Origin: Callorhinus ursinus
Lineage: Eukaryota > Chordata > Mammalia > Carnivora > Otariidae
Assembly (NCBI RefSeq): GCF_003265705.1
Contig: NW_020313159.1
Span: forward strand, 1,036,338-1,100,337
Length of the DNA stretch: 64,000 nt
Reading direction: 5' to 3'
This document shows, piece by piece, positions 33,901-45,996 of the stretch. The notes under the pieces were generated by a model. The model did no database searches, had not been told where the DNA came from, and was given only the letters and a program-made list of their open reading frames with translations. Position 1 is the stretch's first letter, and every line of letters begins with the position of its first letter. A program made the translations under genes and the position numbers.

Positions 33901-34667
33901 TGTGTTCTCAGTGCTGAGCTCAGCCATGACAGATCTGAAGGAATGGGCTATCCCCAAGGGTGACTGGAGGCTGCAGGGGGGGGGATTTTAACCCAACATG
34001 AGGAAGAAACAGCAATGATGATGGCTTCCCAAACGGAGGCCAGGCAGCCCAAGGGACAGAACATTTTCAAATAGAAGATGCGGGGACACAGGGTAATTGA
34101 AGGGCAGGATCAAAGCAGGTGGTGAACAGGGACCACCAGCTAAAAACTAAGGCTTTCCCCGCATCTCAGTTAGTAATTCCCAAATAAGTAAAATACAACA
34201 CACCCATTTTTTGTGAAGTTGTTCTTAAAATCAATACACATGTTAGAAAACACATGGATGAAACATCCCTGCATTTATTAACCATGCAAAGTAAAATGCC
34301 CTATAGCTATAAATTGCACCTATTTCGGATTTGAGCTCTGAAGTGCAAGTTCATTAGAAGAGAGATGTATTGTGCCTTCTGTTCGTGCTGACATCTCAAT
34401 TAATTCTCTGGTCTTTGAGCAATGGGAAACATCAACCTGCAGGCATCCCCCTCACACAGATACTGAAGAATATGAGAATAATCACAGTTTGCTTCTGAAT
34501 TATGAAACACCCACTCCTCTTTTTTAAGTAAATTAAAAATAATAGCATCTGTGAGAGATCAGTAAATAAAAAAAACACATATAAATAAAAAGATGCCAAA
34601 TTCACAAATCCAATTCTGGGTTCTGGCTCCCAGATCAGGGCATTTGCCCTCCCCCTGGCTGCTGATG

Positions 34668-34684
34668 GCACGTTAATAACGTGC
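34668..34684. repeat. 17-base perfect palindrome
   Basis: gcacgttaataacgtgc has exactly complementary 8-base arms around a central a. The arms contain CACGT half-sites. It could be a dimeric protein-binding site or chance; nothing nearby decides. Confidence 0.6.
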
Positions 34685-35400
34685 ATTCGATACATGGTCT
34701 GTGTTTATGGACTGGGTCCCAGAATTCCCCAGAAGGAGAGAGGAGGGGCTCCGTGAGAAGCGGTCCTTCCCGCTTTCCTTCCCTGCCACGTCTTCTTAGT
34801 TTTCACAAACAGGGGCTACCAGAGGGAAAACAGCTAAGAATCAGAGATCTTTTTGCAAGGTTGTGAAATTCTCGCAGATATACCCAACAAAGGAGGAGGA
34901 ACAGGGTCCGTTCAGGACAGCCTCCTGTGGGCCCGGCGTTTCTCCTGCAGATGCAGGCCTCCTGCCCCTCCTTCTCAGAGGCCTCTGGTGATGGTGTTCT
35001 TCGCAGCCACGGTCGCTTCTGCAGGGTGCCAGAAGCCTGAGGGACCAAGACTCTAAAAGGCTATTCAGCTTTCAACCACTTTCCTTTCCAAACCTACTTC
35101 TGGTCCCCACTGGGCCTCCTTCCTCCCTGTCAGCCAGCGGCCCAAGTGTGTGAGTGCGGGTTGCCCTCCCTGCCTCGGGGGCGTCCCACCTGTGGCAGAC
35201 CCTGCCGCTCAGCCCTGCAGCTCCCAAGGGCAAACAGCCCCGAGTCTGAGCCAGGGGTGCCTGGCAGCCCTGGAGGAGCAGGGAACGTTGGCTAAGAAGT
35301 TACTCCGAGGTGGTGAGCCAGGGAGAAGTCTCGTCACGCCGACTTGCTTTATGGAAAAGAGACGAGCTTTCAAAGACAATACAAAGTGGCCCCTACCTCT

Positions 35401-35447
35401 GGGGGGCGGGGGGGGGCAGGCATGTGGGGGTGACAGTGGGATGGGAG
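35401..35447 (+). other. G-rich tract with G-quadruplex potential
   Basis: Runs of six and nine G separated by one C are followed by runs of five and three G with short loops. This meets the usual four-run G-quadruplex pattern. No associated promoter is visible. Confidence 0.55.
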
Positions 35448-38400
35448 ACGCCTGGACCGCAGCCTCGGCCTGCCTTCCCTTCTCCACACCTGTGTGATTT
35501 GACTTAAATTACCTGAAACTGGGAGCTCGGGGTCCATGGCACTAAAGGCCCCGCAGCAAGCGCCCTCGTCCGACAGGAGTGGTCCCTGCAGGTCCCAGAG
35601 GATGTCTCCAGGTGTCTGTGCACCCCTGCTTCCTCATCCCTGGCGCCCCCTCCTGCTCCTCCGAGGACACCCACACACCCAAGAGCAGACGTGCCCCAGG
35701 CCTCACCGCCTCCCCTGCCCCTGACATCTGGTCCACTAAAAAGGCCTCCCCAAATGTGATGCCAGGACCAACGCGCGAGGTGCCTGTATTAATACTCCAA
35801 CAAAATGAAGAGGAGACTGCAGAAGAGAGGAGGGAAGGCAGCTGGAAAACTGCCGGATGTGATGCACGGTTTCCCCTCACGTGTCTGTGCCATCGGCTTG
35901 CGAGCCTCCTTTCGATAAACCCCATCTCCCCAGTCACAACCCGAGTTGGTACGTTTGAAACTATTCCAGCTACAGACTAGCTGTTCTTCCCTCTTAGAAT
36001 AGTTGTAACCCAGCTATCGTAATCTTAAAACTCAGACATAGAAGTGCCAATCACAAGGCAAATAGGGCAGAAACAAATACTTATCCCAAACGTCCCAATC
36101 CGTCTTCTGCTAACCCTTTAAAGACAGGAAGTACCTCCACCCCGACTTCAACTCTGGCTGGTGAAAACCAGTCTTGGCAGGGCCCCGCTCCACCCTCCCC
36201 CTGCCCAGCACCGGCAGCATCTCCAAAGTCTGAAGAAACACTCCCTCTCCTGGCGGATCCTCAAACCCATCCTTCAGCCATTCCTGAAATCCAGGGCCCG
36301 AAACACTCCTGGCTCTGATCTCTGAGCCAGCCTCCCTCTCCTGGGACGCTGACCGTTGGGGCCCCATGGGAAGGTGGTCTGGCTCTGGGAAGGGCTCTCC
36401 CACAGCACAATGCCCCCCCAGCTCTTCCTGGAGCTTGAAATCACCATAATAGGGGATAAACATCCAACCACTCCACGGGACAAGGGACTTTCTGACATTT
36501 TCCCACTAGGATACACACTGTTGAGGCTGATGCCGCTGTGAGCCCTGCCCTACTAATAAGGGTCCAATGGGCTGGAGGGCAGGGTGCAAACTCAGGAGTG
36601 AGGACCAGTGGAGGGTACCCACCGTTCACAGCCCCACAAGACAGGGTAGGGGGAGGAAAAGAGGCTTCTCGCTTGGGCAGTTACAGGGGCTAACGAGGGG
36701 CTGCTGCCAGGGCCCAGTCAGGTTTGGGGAGGCCTCACAGGAGCAATGCCACACTGGGCACAATGCCACACCAGGTTGGTGGGCAGCAAGGGACCACACC
36801 CTAGAAGGGGAGGTTGTGTGGACACAGGGCTGACCTTTGACCAAGGGGCTTGGGCACCCCACAGGGAGGGAAGCGGAAGGCAGACACTGGAGGGGTCACT
36901 CAGGGGGAACATCTGGGGGCCACGAGCTCATCAGGGCCCATCCCAGCATCACCAAGGGCTACAGACAGGGAAGCTGAAGGAGGGAGGTATTTATTTATAC
37001 TCTGTAAGATAAGGCCAGCCTCATCTTGGAATTAGTGGCTGAATAAAATGGGGGCAAAGCTGACTAAACTATCATCAGCTTGCACTAGGAGAGGTGGAAA
37101 GCGCGGGCCCCTCCACGTGTCCAGCCCTGCCCAGGGAAGGAACTGCTGCATCCAACACTATTCCTGATGAGAGAGGGGCCTCCTGCTGGCAGGTCAGGGA
37201 CAGACACCCCTCAACCCATTAGAGTCCCAGGAAGTACCCGCGTGGGGATCAGATCTGCCCCAGCACCCACCCAGCAGCCGAAGTGCACCCGTCCTGCGGT
37301 CGATGTGACTCAATTCGGTAGGACCCCGTCACATCAAGATGCTACAGAAACACAGATTAATATGCTTTGAAAAACTGCTGAGCTGAGCCAGGGGACCTGC
37401 CAGTGCTTCCCCTACCACCCTGGGTCCTCCCATGGGCTTCCCGTGTCTCTCCTCCAGCCCAGGGACCCTGCCAAGGGGGCCTCTGCCCCCCTTTCCTCTC
37501 CACGTTCCCAAGCCTCCTCCTAGGCCTCTGGGACATGTCTCTCTCTCCCCACCCTGCCCCACCAGCCAGTGCAGCCCCTTGCGTGGAATTTGGGGAGTGA
37601 CTTTCTTCCATTAAGTAACAGGGACACAGGGACTCTGCTTTCTGTGACTCCCCGGGTGTGTGGCCTTGGGCTAAACACTCACCTGTGTCTCAACCTCTTC
37701 CAGGCCTCCCATTGTACTAGCCCAGAAATGCCCGCCCTGCCCAGAGGGAGAGAAGGGCACCTGGAGCACCCGACTATGTTACTTCTCTCTCCCAGCCCCC
37801 ACCACAGGCCCCCTAGGAAAGAAGGGGAATAGTGTCCCTAAGGGGAGCCCCCTAATGGGGACAGCCCTGGTTATACCCACTGACTTTGGTGGAAGGACAG
37901 AGAGGGCTTAGAAACTCCCCGCAGCTTTTAGCACCTCCCCGCTCTCCTCCCTCACCCTGCAGCCTCTTTCCGCTCCCAGTCTTGAGTCTGAAACTTGTGC
38001 AGACATCCAGGAACCCTAAATGCTGCGGCACCTGGCACACAATGTGCACTCTCAGCAAACCACGGCTCAGCCTGGCTTCCCCAACAGAAACACCCAGGGC
38101 CGCACCGGGGAGTCCACCTCCCACGCAGCAGAAACGGGTCCCAGCCGGACGGGTGACATTTATCGCATACTTTGGGACACTGAAGTACGTCCCTGAGGCA
38201 ACATACAGGCTCCTGGTCTGGGTGCCTGCAAGGAGTTCAAGGTGGGCTGTGCGTTTCTTACTCTGGTGAATTTGGACCTTGGAACTAAAATTCTTCAAAT
38301 GTAATTTTCATCAGATAAAGTTTCTTGTTTTTCAAAGCAATTTCTCATGGCTTACTGGGTGATTCTTCCAAATGGTGTAGTTACTCTAACGGTGTTCATT

Positions 38401-39623
38401 ATAACCTAACTACCTGATACTTGTAAAGTTGGAATTATGACATGTAATTGCAGTAAGGAAGCTGCGGCCCCTCAGGATGGAACACCGTTTCCTGGCACCT
38501 CCACTCCTCCCTTCCCCCGGGCCCCCCACGGACCCCAACAGCCCTAGGAGTGCTCTGCCCCAACTCTCTCCCACCAAAACCCTTCCCCACCGTCAGCCCG
38601 TCCAGGGCCCCGGGCCTGGATGGCCTGCTAGGTTCCCAGCCCACTGAGCACAAGTGTAGCTGCTCGAATTAAGGTGTGCTGGGAACACAAGCCTCCCAAG
38701 TCCGGAGGAGCGGGTGAGGGCTTCCGAGGGGAGGAAGCATTTCAGAGGAGACCTGAAGACAAGGAGCAATGTTCCAGGCAGAACCCAATCCTGAGCGCAG
38801 GGTGGCAGGGAAGGCCCCACAGGTAAAGGCACAAGTGTGTGCCCGTCACCCCTCCAGGCCGACGGAGGTGGTGCTGGGAGAGCAACGCTGGGCTCTCCAC
38901 CCCACCCCCAGATACCTGTGTGAATGGAGAGGGCGCTGTGCAAGCCTCCGTCCTACAGAGGTACTGGGACCGCCCACATGCTCTCCAACAAGCAAAGGAA
39001 GGAGACAAGACACACAGACAGAGCTGGGACAGTGGAGACAGTCGGCCTCCTGGGAAAGCAAAGTAAACGCCAAAGCTTCCAATTCCCTAGAAAGGGCAAC
39101 AAAGACTGCAGAGAATGGACAGAAATGGTGGGTGGGCGGGCTGTGGGCGGTCCCCAGCTGAGACCTCCCGAAGCCTCCACACCAAGCACAGTCCAGGACG
39201 GCAGCCCGGTGCAGCCGGCCTACGGACTGACTGCCATGACAGTGGCACACAAGCCACGGGCCCGGAGAAGCCAGCACCTGGTCATCGATGGTAGCTTCCT
39301 AAATCACGTCCCTTCTTCCAAGTCAGGACCAACCAGATCAAGCAAAACATGCTCCCCTAACCCATCACATAGGACGCGGCTCCCAGTTTGCCCCCCGCTC
39401 GGTAGCCTCAGACCAGCACCCCCATCAGCCCCAAGGGGGGCCTCCCCTTTGCCACCATGAAGCATCCCCACCACACCTGCTACAGCACAAAGTAGCTTCT
39501 GCTCTCATTTGGGTGAGGTCTTTATTTATTTCCATTCCACCATCCAGTAGCTAAGGTAGTATCAATTCTACCCCCTTCTGTGCGATGCTGGGGCTGGTGG
39601 GAAGGTTGCAATACCAGAAAGTG

Positions 39624-39637
39624 GCCACAAGATGGCA
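39624..39637 (+). promoter_or_regulatory. CTCF-like core motif
   Basis: ccacaagatggcaa matches the CTCF core CCASYAGRKGGCRS at 12 of 14 positions; the mismatches are at the Y and the final S. It is preceded by tgg, as in the extended motif. Motif matches at this level are frequent by chance. Confidence 0.25.
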
Positions 39638-40063
39638 ACGTGGAGAGGCCTTTGCCCCAAACCTCAGGTAGAGCCCCTGGCGCCTGCCACTGGAGGTGCG
39701 GATGTAGCCCCACTCCCATGGGTCCAAAGGAATTCGCCCCTCAGTCCCCTCTCTCTGGGAGGGGGGAGGGAGAGTGGGTGTGGGACCACAGGGCTATAGG
39801 TTGAAAAGAATTCAGCTCCTCTCTCTGGCCCTCAACGGGGGGTGAGGGCCGGTGCCCTTCACAGGCCCTCCCAGACCACCAGGCCCTCTGATGAAGGGCC
39901 CGGGAGGGGACAGTCTCAAGCTGCCCAGGTGGTTCCGGCAAGTCCAAGCTGAGCCTCGTGGCAGGTGGTTCCCATCCAGACACCCTTCACGCTCAGGCTG
40001 GCTGGGACCTCCAGACACTGGGACCAAATTGTCCAAGTTCTCAGTCAGAAGAGGAGGCTGAAT

Positions 40064-40232
40064 GATGCCCCTAGACAGCCTGGGGGCAGCCTAGGAATGC
40101 TGCTCCACGGACAGCATGGGCACAGTCTGAGGACACCCAGGGACAGCCTGAGGATGCTATTCTGGGACAGCATGGGGGCAGCCGGGGACGCCGGAGAATC
40201 CTGCTCCAGGGGCAGCATGGGGACAGCCCCGT
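40064..40232. repeat. Degenerate minisatellite, about three variable units
   Basis: The phrase '(a/g)cagcatggg' recurs at 40111, 40168 and 40212, with 'tgctcca' or 'gctattctggg' ahead of it and 'acagcc'-type words after it. Unit lengths differ (57 then 44 bases), so it is an old, indel-rich tandem repeat. Confidence 0.7.
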
Positions 40233-40492
40233 CCTGCTTCAGGACTTGCGGCAAGTCACCTGGGCCCACGGGCCTGAGGGCCCCTCATTCAAGAGAGAGT
40301 CTGTTCCCTACCAGGCTGGTTCTCTCACAGCATCAAAGGCTTTTCAAGCATTTTCAAAAAAGAAGTTTTTTGAAACAAAGAACAAAAGTATGTTGAGATA
40401 AAGGTATACTTATCTTTCTTTCAAATATATATATTCTTTCAAATACAAAAAATGGTCCCAAACAGAAAGTCCTTTTAGAAATGAGTACAAAA

Positions 40493-42632
40493 GACAGAAA
40501 TCAGTTGCATTTCTATACACCAACAACAAGACAGAAGAGAGAGAAATTAAGGAGTTGATCCCATTTACAACTGCACCCAAAACCATAAGATACCTAGGAA
40601 TAAATCCAACCAAAGAGGCAAAGGATCTGTGCTCAGAAAACTATAAAATACTCATGAAAGAAATCGAAGAAGACACAAAGAAATGGAAAAACGTTCCATG
40701 CTCCTGGATTGGAAGAACAAATATTGTGAAGATGTCAATGCTACCTAGAGCAATCTACACATTCAATGCAATCCCTATCAAAATACCATCAACTTTTTTC
40801 AAAGAAGTGGAACAAATAATCCTAAAATTTGTGTGGAACCAGAAAAGACCCCGAATAGCCAGAGGAATGTTGAAAAAGAAAAGCTAAGCTGGCGGCATCA
40901 CAATTCCAGACTTCCAGCTCTATTACAAAGCTGTCATCATCAAGACAGTACGGTACTGGCACAAAAACAGACACACAGATCAATGGAACAGAATAGAGAG
41001 CCCAGGAATGGACCCTCAACTCCATGGTCAACTAATCTTCAACAAAGCAGGAAAGAATGTCCAAAGAAAAAAGACAGTCTCTTCAACAAATGGTGTTGGG
41101 AAAACTGGACAGCCACATGCAGAAGAATAAAACTGGACCATTTCCTTACACCACACACCAAAATAGACTCAAAATGGATGAAAGACCTAAATGTGAGACA
41201 GGAGTCCATCAAAATCCTAGAGGAGAACACAGGCAGCAACCTCTTCGACCTCAGCCACAGCAACTTCTTCCTAGAAACATCGCCAAAGGCAAGGGAAGCA
41301 AGGGCAAAAATGAACTATTGGGATTTCATCAAGACAAAAGCTTCTGCACAGCAAACAGTCAACAGAACCAAAAGATAACGGACACAATGGGAGAAGGTAT
41401 TTGCAAATGACCTATCAGATAAAGGGCTAGTATCCAAAATCTATAAAGAACTTATCAAACTCAACACCCAAAGAACAAAGAATCCAATCAAGAAATGAGC
41501 AAAAGACATGAACAGACATTTTTCCAAAGAAGACATCCAAATGGCCAGACACATGAAAAAGTGATCCACATCACTCAGCATCAGGGAAATCCAAATCAAA
41601 ACCACAATGAGATACCACCTCACACCAGTCAGAATGGCTAAAATTAACAAGTCAGGAAACGACAGATGTTGGTGAGGATGTGGAGAAAGGGGAACCCTCC
41701 TACACTGTTGGTGGGAATGCAAGCTGGTGCAGCCACTCTGGAAAACAGTATGGGGGTTCCTCAAAAAGTTGAAAATAAAGCCACCTAAGACCCAGCAATT
41801 GCACTACTGGGTATTTACCCCAAAGGTACAAATGTAGGGATCTGAAGGGGTACGTGCACCCCAATGCTTATAGCAGCAATGTCCACAATAGCCAAATTAG
41901 GGAAAGAGCCAAGATGTCCATCGACAGATGAATGGATAAAGATGTGGTATATATATACAATGGAATATTATGTAGACATCAAAAAAATGATATCTTGCCA
42001 TTTGCAATGACGTGGATAGAACTAGAGGGTATTAGGCTGAGCGAAATAAGTCAATCAGAGAAAGACATGTATCATAGGACCTCACTGATATGAGTAATTT
42101 GAGAAACAAGACAGGATCACAGGGGAAGGGAGGGAAAAATGAAACAAGACAAAACCAGAGAGGGAGACAAACCTTAAGGACTCAATCTCAGGAAACAAAC
42201 TGAGGGTTGCTGGACTGGTGGGGGGTGGGAGGGATGGGGTGGCTGGGTGATAGACATTGGGGAGGGTATGTGCTACGGTGAGCGCTGTGAATTGTATAAG
42301 ACTGATAATCACAGACCTGTACCTCTGAAACAAATAATACATTATGTGTTAAAAAGAAGAAGAAGAAGAAGATAGTAGGAAGGGAAAAATGATGGGGGGA
42401 GGGAATCGGAGGGGCAGACGAACCATGAGAGACTATGGACTCTGAGAAACAAACTGAGGGTTCTAGAGGGGAGGGGGAATGGGTTAGCCTGGTGATGGGT
42501 ATTAAAGAGGGCACATTCTGCCTGGAGCACTGGGTGTTATATGAAAACAATGAATCATGGAACACTACATCAAAAACTAATGATGTAATGTATGGTGACT
42601 AACATAACATAATAAAATAAAATTTAAAAAAA
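40493..42632 (+). mobile_element. Carnivore LINE-1, 5'-truncated, 2.1 kb
   Basis: It begins inside ORF2 ('agaaatcagttgcatttcta') and runs through the ORF2 C-terminus and a two-module 3' UTR ('aaacaaactgagggtt' at about 42194 and 42450) to an A-rich tail. The flanks 'agaaatgagtacaaaag' (from 40477) and 'aggaatgagcacaaagg' (from 42633) form a slightly diverged target-site duplication. It aligns by eye over its last kilobase with the L1 at 8519-9563. A GAA run lies at 42354-42372 between the two 3'-UTR modules. Confidence 0.93.
40555..42095 (+). pseudogene. L1 ORF2 remnant (end of RT domain and C-terminus)
   Basis: The frame 40555-40887 encodes the end of the reverse-transcriptase region ('[20 protein letters not shown]', '[19 protein letters not shown]', '[16 protein letters not shown]'). 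It stops at an in-frame TAA (40885-40887) after which '[14 protein letters not shown]' continues in the same register, so this is a point nonsense change. A frameshift at about 41060-41090 moves the coding sequence into another frame, readable to 41378 ('[19 protein letters not shown]', '[11 protein letters not shown]'). Further stops follow, including the TGA at 41843-41845. It cannot encode a functional protein. Confidence 0.88.
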
Positions 42633-44791
42633 AGGAATGAGCACAAAGGGGTGAGGTCACTAAGAGTGGACTCTGCTGTATGCATATGTCACCTCTTGCT
42701 CTTTCTCCAGTGTCAGAGCCATCTGACAGGCTCGGCCATCACAGTGTGGTAAACACCAAAGAGCTCAGCAGCAATCCCCAAAACAAGACATTGATAACCA
42801 AAACAGCCCTCAAAGAGCTGAAGCCTCCAGAAAAGGGGAAAGTACAAGGTTCTTTGGTGGAACCGTGAGACTCTCTACCCTGAATGTCTCCTGAAGATGT
42901 CAGGATTTTCAGTGGCTCTTCCAGGATTCTGAAAGACCTGTTAGAAGATCTTCTCCCTGATTTAAGCTGAACCTTATACTCTCCAAACTGAGCCCTCTGC
43001 TTTTTTTCCCCTTCTCTTACTAATTCTCACACCCAGCAAGACTTAGAGAAACTCTGTCTGAGTCATGGGCCAGAGATACCTCCCCAACATTTAGAGGCAG
43101 GGGTCAGGACTCAACCTGGACCCTGCAGAAACTGATCCTACTAACAAATGCAGCTGAACCCAGCCGGCAGACGTCCTGGAACTGGATCCCCATGACTTCA
43201 GCAGGGTCAGCAGCAGGACCCCACTTCACTGCACTCCCTTCAGGTCCGCAATCAGAGCATGGTGCTTGAATCAATATGGGCCCTGTGGCCCTGACGTCTC
43301 AGCCTGTCCCAGCACCTCTGCCTTCCTTCCCAGACAAACAGCTTGTCATGTCCCAGTTTAAAACGAGGGACAAAACAGGATTCTGCCCAGAAAAGGCCCA
43401 AAATGCCACATTACTTGGACCTCTCACATCCTAGTAGCAATTCATTGCTGGGACTCCAAAAGGTAAATTAGGGAGTGAGATAGAAAGGAACCAAGATGCT
43501 GGTCTGAGAGCCCCAAAGCACTGCTTTGGGCCTCAGTTCTGCCGCTTACACACCATCTCTCAGCATCTCCATGCCTCTGTCTGCTCACAAGCACCCCACA
43601 CTCTTCTCAGGGCTGTTTCATCACCCCCAAGAGAAGAAAAGCCTTTTGAGGCCTTTCAACCAAAAAGATACAAGAAACAAAGAGAAAATAAAAGTATAAC
43701 CATGAAATAAAAGCAACTACATATATGTAGACAAAACAGACCAAAACAAAGTGCCTTTTAAAATGCACAAATGGGATGGTATCATCTATAAGTAATGAAA
43801 CACTCTGTGAATGGTGAAGCGATGTGTGCACATGATGGTAATGGGGCAGGAGGTCAGAAGGAGGTCACTTGGGACACTGAACACCAAGACCAAGAAACGC
43901 CAAAAAAAAAAAATTCGCCTTCTCTGATTTTGAGGTGAGGGTAGTTCAGACACTTCAAGGATTCTTTGGTGTGGACATTTAATACATTCCCATGGTCCTA
44001 AGGGTAGGTTGTCAAACTTACAAATATATTTGTAAATATTTAACCAGATGGGAAAAATATCAGTCATCATGCATAAGCCAACCCAAAACTTACATTACAC
44101 TCAAAGTGTTCCCCAACATATCAGTCACACTGGAACAAATCCGCTTTTTCAAAACAAATGTGATAGCAAAATACACCATGCCCAACACATACTAGGTATT
44201 ATTATCCTATCAGAAATAGAAGATGTCCCATTACTAGGTGGGTTTACCCCAAACAGCTTTACAGGGGTGGTGGCCGAGGTCTGGCCACCTACCTCCTAAG
44301 AAACCAGCTAACTCTGCCACCACACTATTCAGCTCCCAGTGAAAAGCTGGGGCCTGGTGAGTGCCCACCGGTCTATCGCTAGTGCTGGTGCACCAACCAT
44401 GACTTCTGTTGGTAGAGGCTGATAAACATATTTGCTGGAACAACAGAGAACATATATACATTGTATTTGTTTTTTGTTATCATTGCTGTTGTCAAAGTTA
44501 ACTCTTTCCTCTCATTTTAGGGTTTATTTTTCAATATTATACTGCCTATAATTTGAAAAGTCTAGATTTGTTAGTAAAACCAGTAAACCTCTTAACTCTC
44601 CACACCTTTCCTACTCCCCACAGGAAGGCATTTTCAATGCATTTAATTGAACCTTTTGGTTTTCACCTCCATATCTCTGAATGACACACTTATGTTGCTC
44701 CTTCTCAAGTTTTCAGATTTAGGAATTATCTATTGACTTCCTACACTATGGATGATGGGGACTTAACTCTCTATCACACATCAATATATAC

Positions 44792-44794
<3 letters not shown>

Positions 44795-44832
<38 letters not shown>

Positions 44833-44840
44833 TCTCTCTC
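44795..44840 (+). repeat. TC dinucleotide microsatellite
   Basis: A nearly pure (TC)n run with one interruption ('ttcc'), followed by a short acacaca stretch. Confidence 0.95.
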
Positions 44841-45069
44841 ATACACACAAACACATGTTCTCTATAGTCCCATTTACTTTTATTACAATTTTTATCAGGT
44901 TAATATTAGACACTTACAACATTATGACTTTGTATATGCTATTCCCAGCTAGGCCATGTAGTATACTGTGATTAGTGTTCCTGTCTTATACTCCTTTTTG
45001 TTTTTCCCAGAGTTATAAATGTCTTATTTGTTTGCTTGGTTTCCTCAGTCTGGTCATTTCACGTTGTCT

Positions 45070-45093
45070 TGTGTGTGTGTGTGTGTGTGTGTT
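45070..45093 (+). repeat. GT dinucleotide microsatellite
   Basis: A pure run of about twelve GT units, directly followed by a run of eight G. Confidence 0.95.
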
Positions 45094-45798
45094 TGGGGGG
45101 GGCACCTATCTTTTGTCATAGGCTTTTTGAAGTGTCTGATGATCCTGGGCTGCCTACTAATATTTAATAAGTTGGCAAGAAGAAGCTGGTTGGGAGCTGT
45201 GTGTGCCTGCAGAATTGTTGACAGTGTCAGTACAGGAATCGCACTAAGCTATTTCATTGGGCAAATTTTATCCTTGTTTCCATTTCCTGGAAGCAGAATA
45301 AGAAATTACCACGCCGGGGAAGGGAGACAAGAAAGGTCAGGCTTCTAATAATGAATGTGCTGTCAAGCCAGCTATCGCTGTAGGTGCCTGGAGCATGATT
45401 ACACCATGGAGAAACTGCGGGCACCAAAATGACCACACGCATCAGAATCACCCCACCTAGGGGTAATTATGCATCCCTTTATACCCCAATTAGCCTTCCT
45501 TGGCCATCAGTTGGAGCTCCTGTGGCAAAAGGGGCAGAAGTGAGGCAGCTAGTCCTCCAGAACTTTTAGTCCCACCACGGGGCAATATCAAAGGATCACA
45601 ATGAGGGAAAGATATAGTGGGGGAAGGGGGCATGCCCTGAAGGGATGGGGTTGGGGCATCAGTACCTGCCAGACAAGTATCCAAACTATCTGTAATATTA
45701 AAAACCCACTTTGATTGCAACCCATCTGATTAAAAATAAAAACACATGTGCACTGCACCTGTACTGCCTTTCATATCAGGTGGTTAAGTAAATAAATC

Positions 45799-45996
45799 CT
45801 TTTTTTTTTAAAGATTATATTTATTTATTTGAGAGAGAGACACAGCGAGAGAGGGAACACAAGCAGGGGGAGTGGAAGAGGGAGAAGCAGGCTTCCCGTG
45901 GAGCAGGGAGCCCGAGGTGGGGCTCGATCCCAGGACCCTGGGATCATGACCTGAGCCGAAGGCAGACTCTTAATGACTGAGCCACCCAGGCGCCCC
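45799..45996 (-). repeat. CAN-SINE, young arctoid type
   Basis: A minus-strand full copy: tail at the left ('aaagattatatttatttatt'), 'cacagcgagagagggaacac', 'aagcagggggagtggaagag', 'gggctcgatcccaggaccct', and head 'gagccacccaggcgcccc' at the right. The 3' part, read on its sense strand, has the 'tgttccctctctcgctgtg' wording I associate with pinnipeds. The target-site duplication is obscured by the T-run at its left edge. Confidence 0.93.

Larger units (their letters stand above)
33901..40063. other. Unique sequence, partly GC-rich
   Basis: No exon is recognised in 6.2 kb. AT-rich undecayed stretches (34200-34680, 38270-38460) alternate with GC-rich ones. Notable points are a 17-base palindrome (34668-34684), a G-rich tract (35401-35447), possible MIR/L2 traces near 37640-37720 and 38030-38065, and a CTCF-like motif (39624-39637). 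The 178-residue frame at 38924-39460 competes with a 143-residue frame on the other strand; neither has a domain I know. Confidence 0.45.
42649..45798. other. Unique non-coding sequence with two microsatellites
   Basis: No repeat family or exon is recognised in 3.1 kb apart from the CT and GT runs listed separately and an A-run near 43903-43913. Frames at 43607-44461 have no known domain. Confidence 0.45.

Noticed and set aside
38924..39460. 178-residue plus-strand frame
   Set aside because: A 143-residue frame occupies the other strand over the same DNA, and neither resembles a known protein.
40833..41090. First half of the 181-residue frame at 40833-41378 as a separate gene
   Set aside because: This part is the L1 ORF2 sequence read out of frame; only the part after the frameshift near 41060-41090 is genuine ORF2 remnant.
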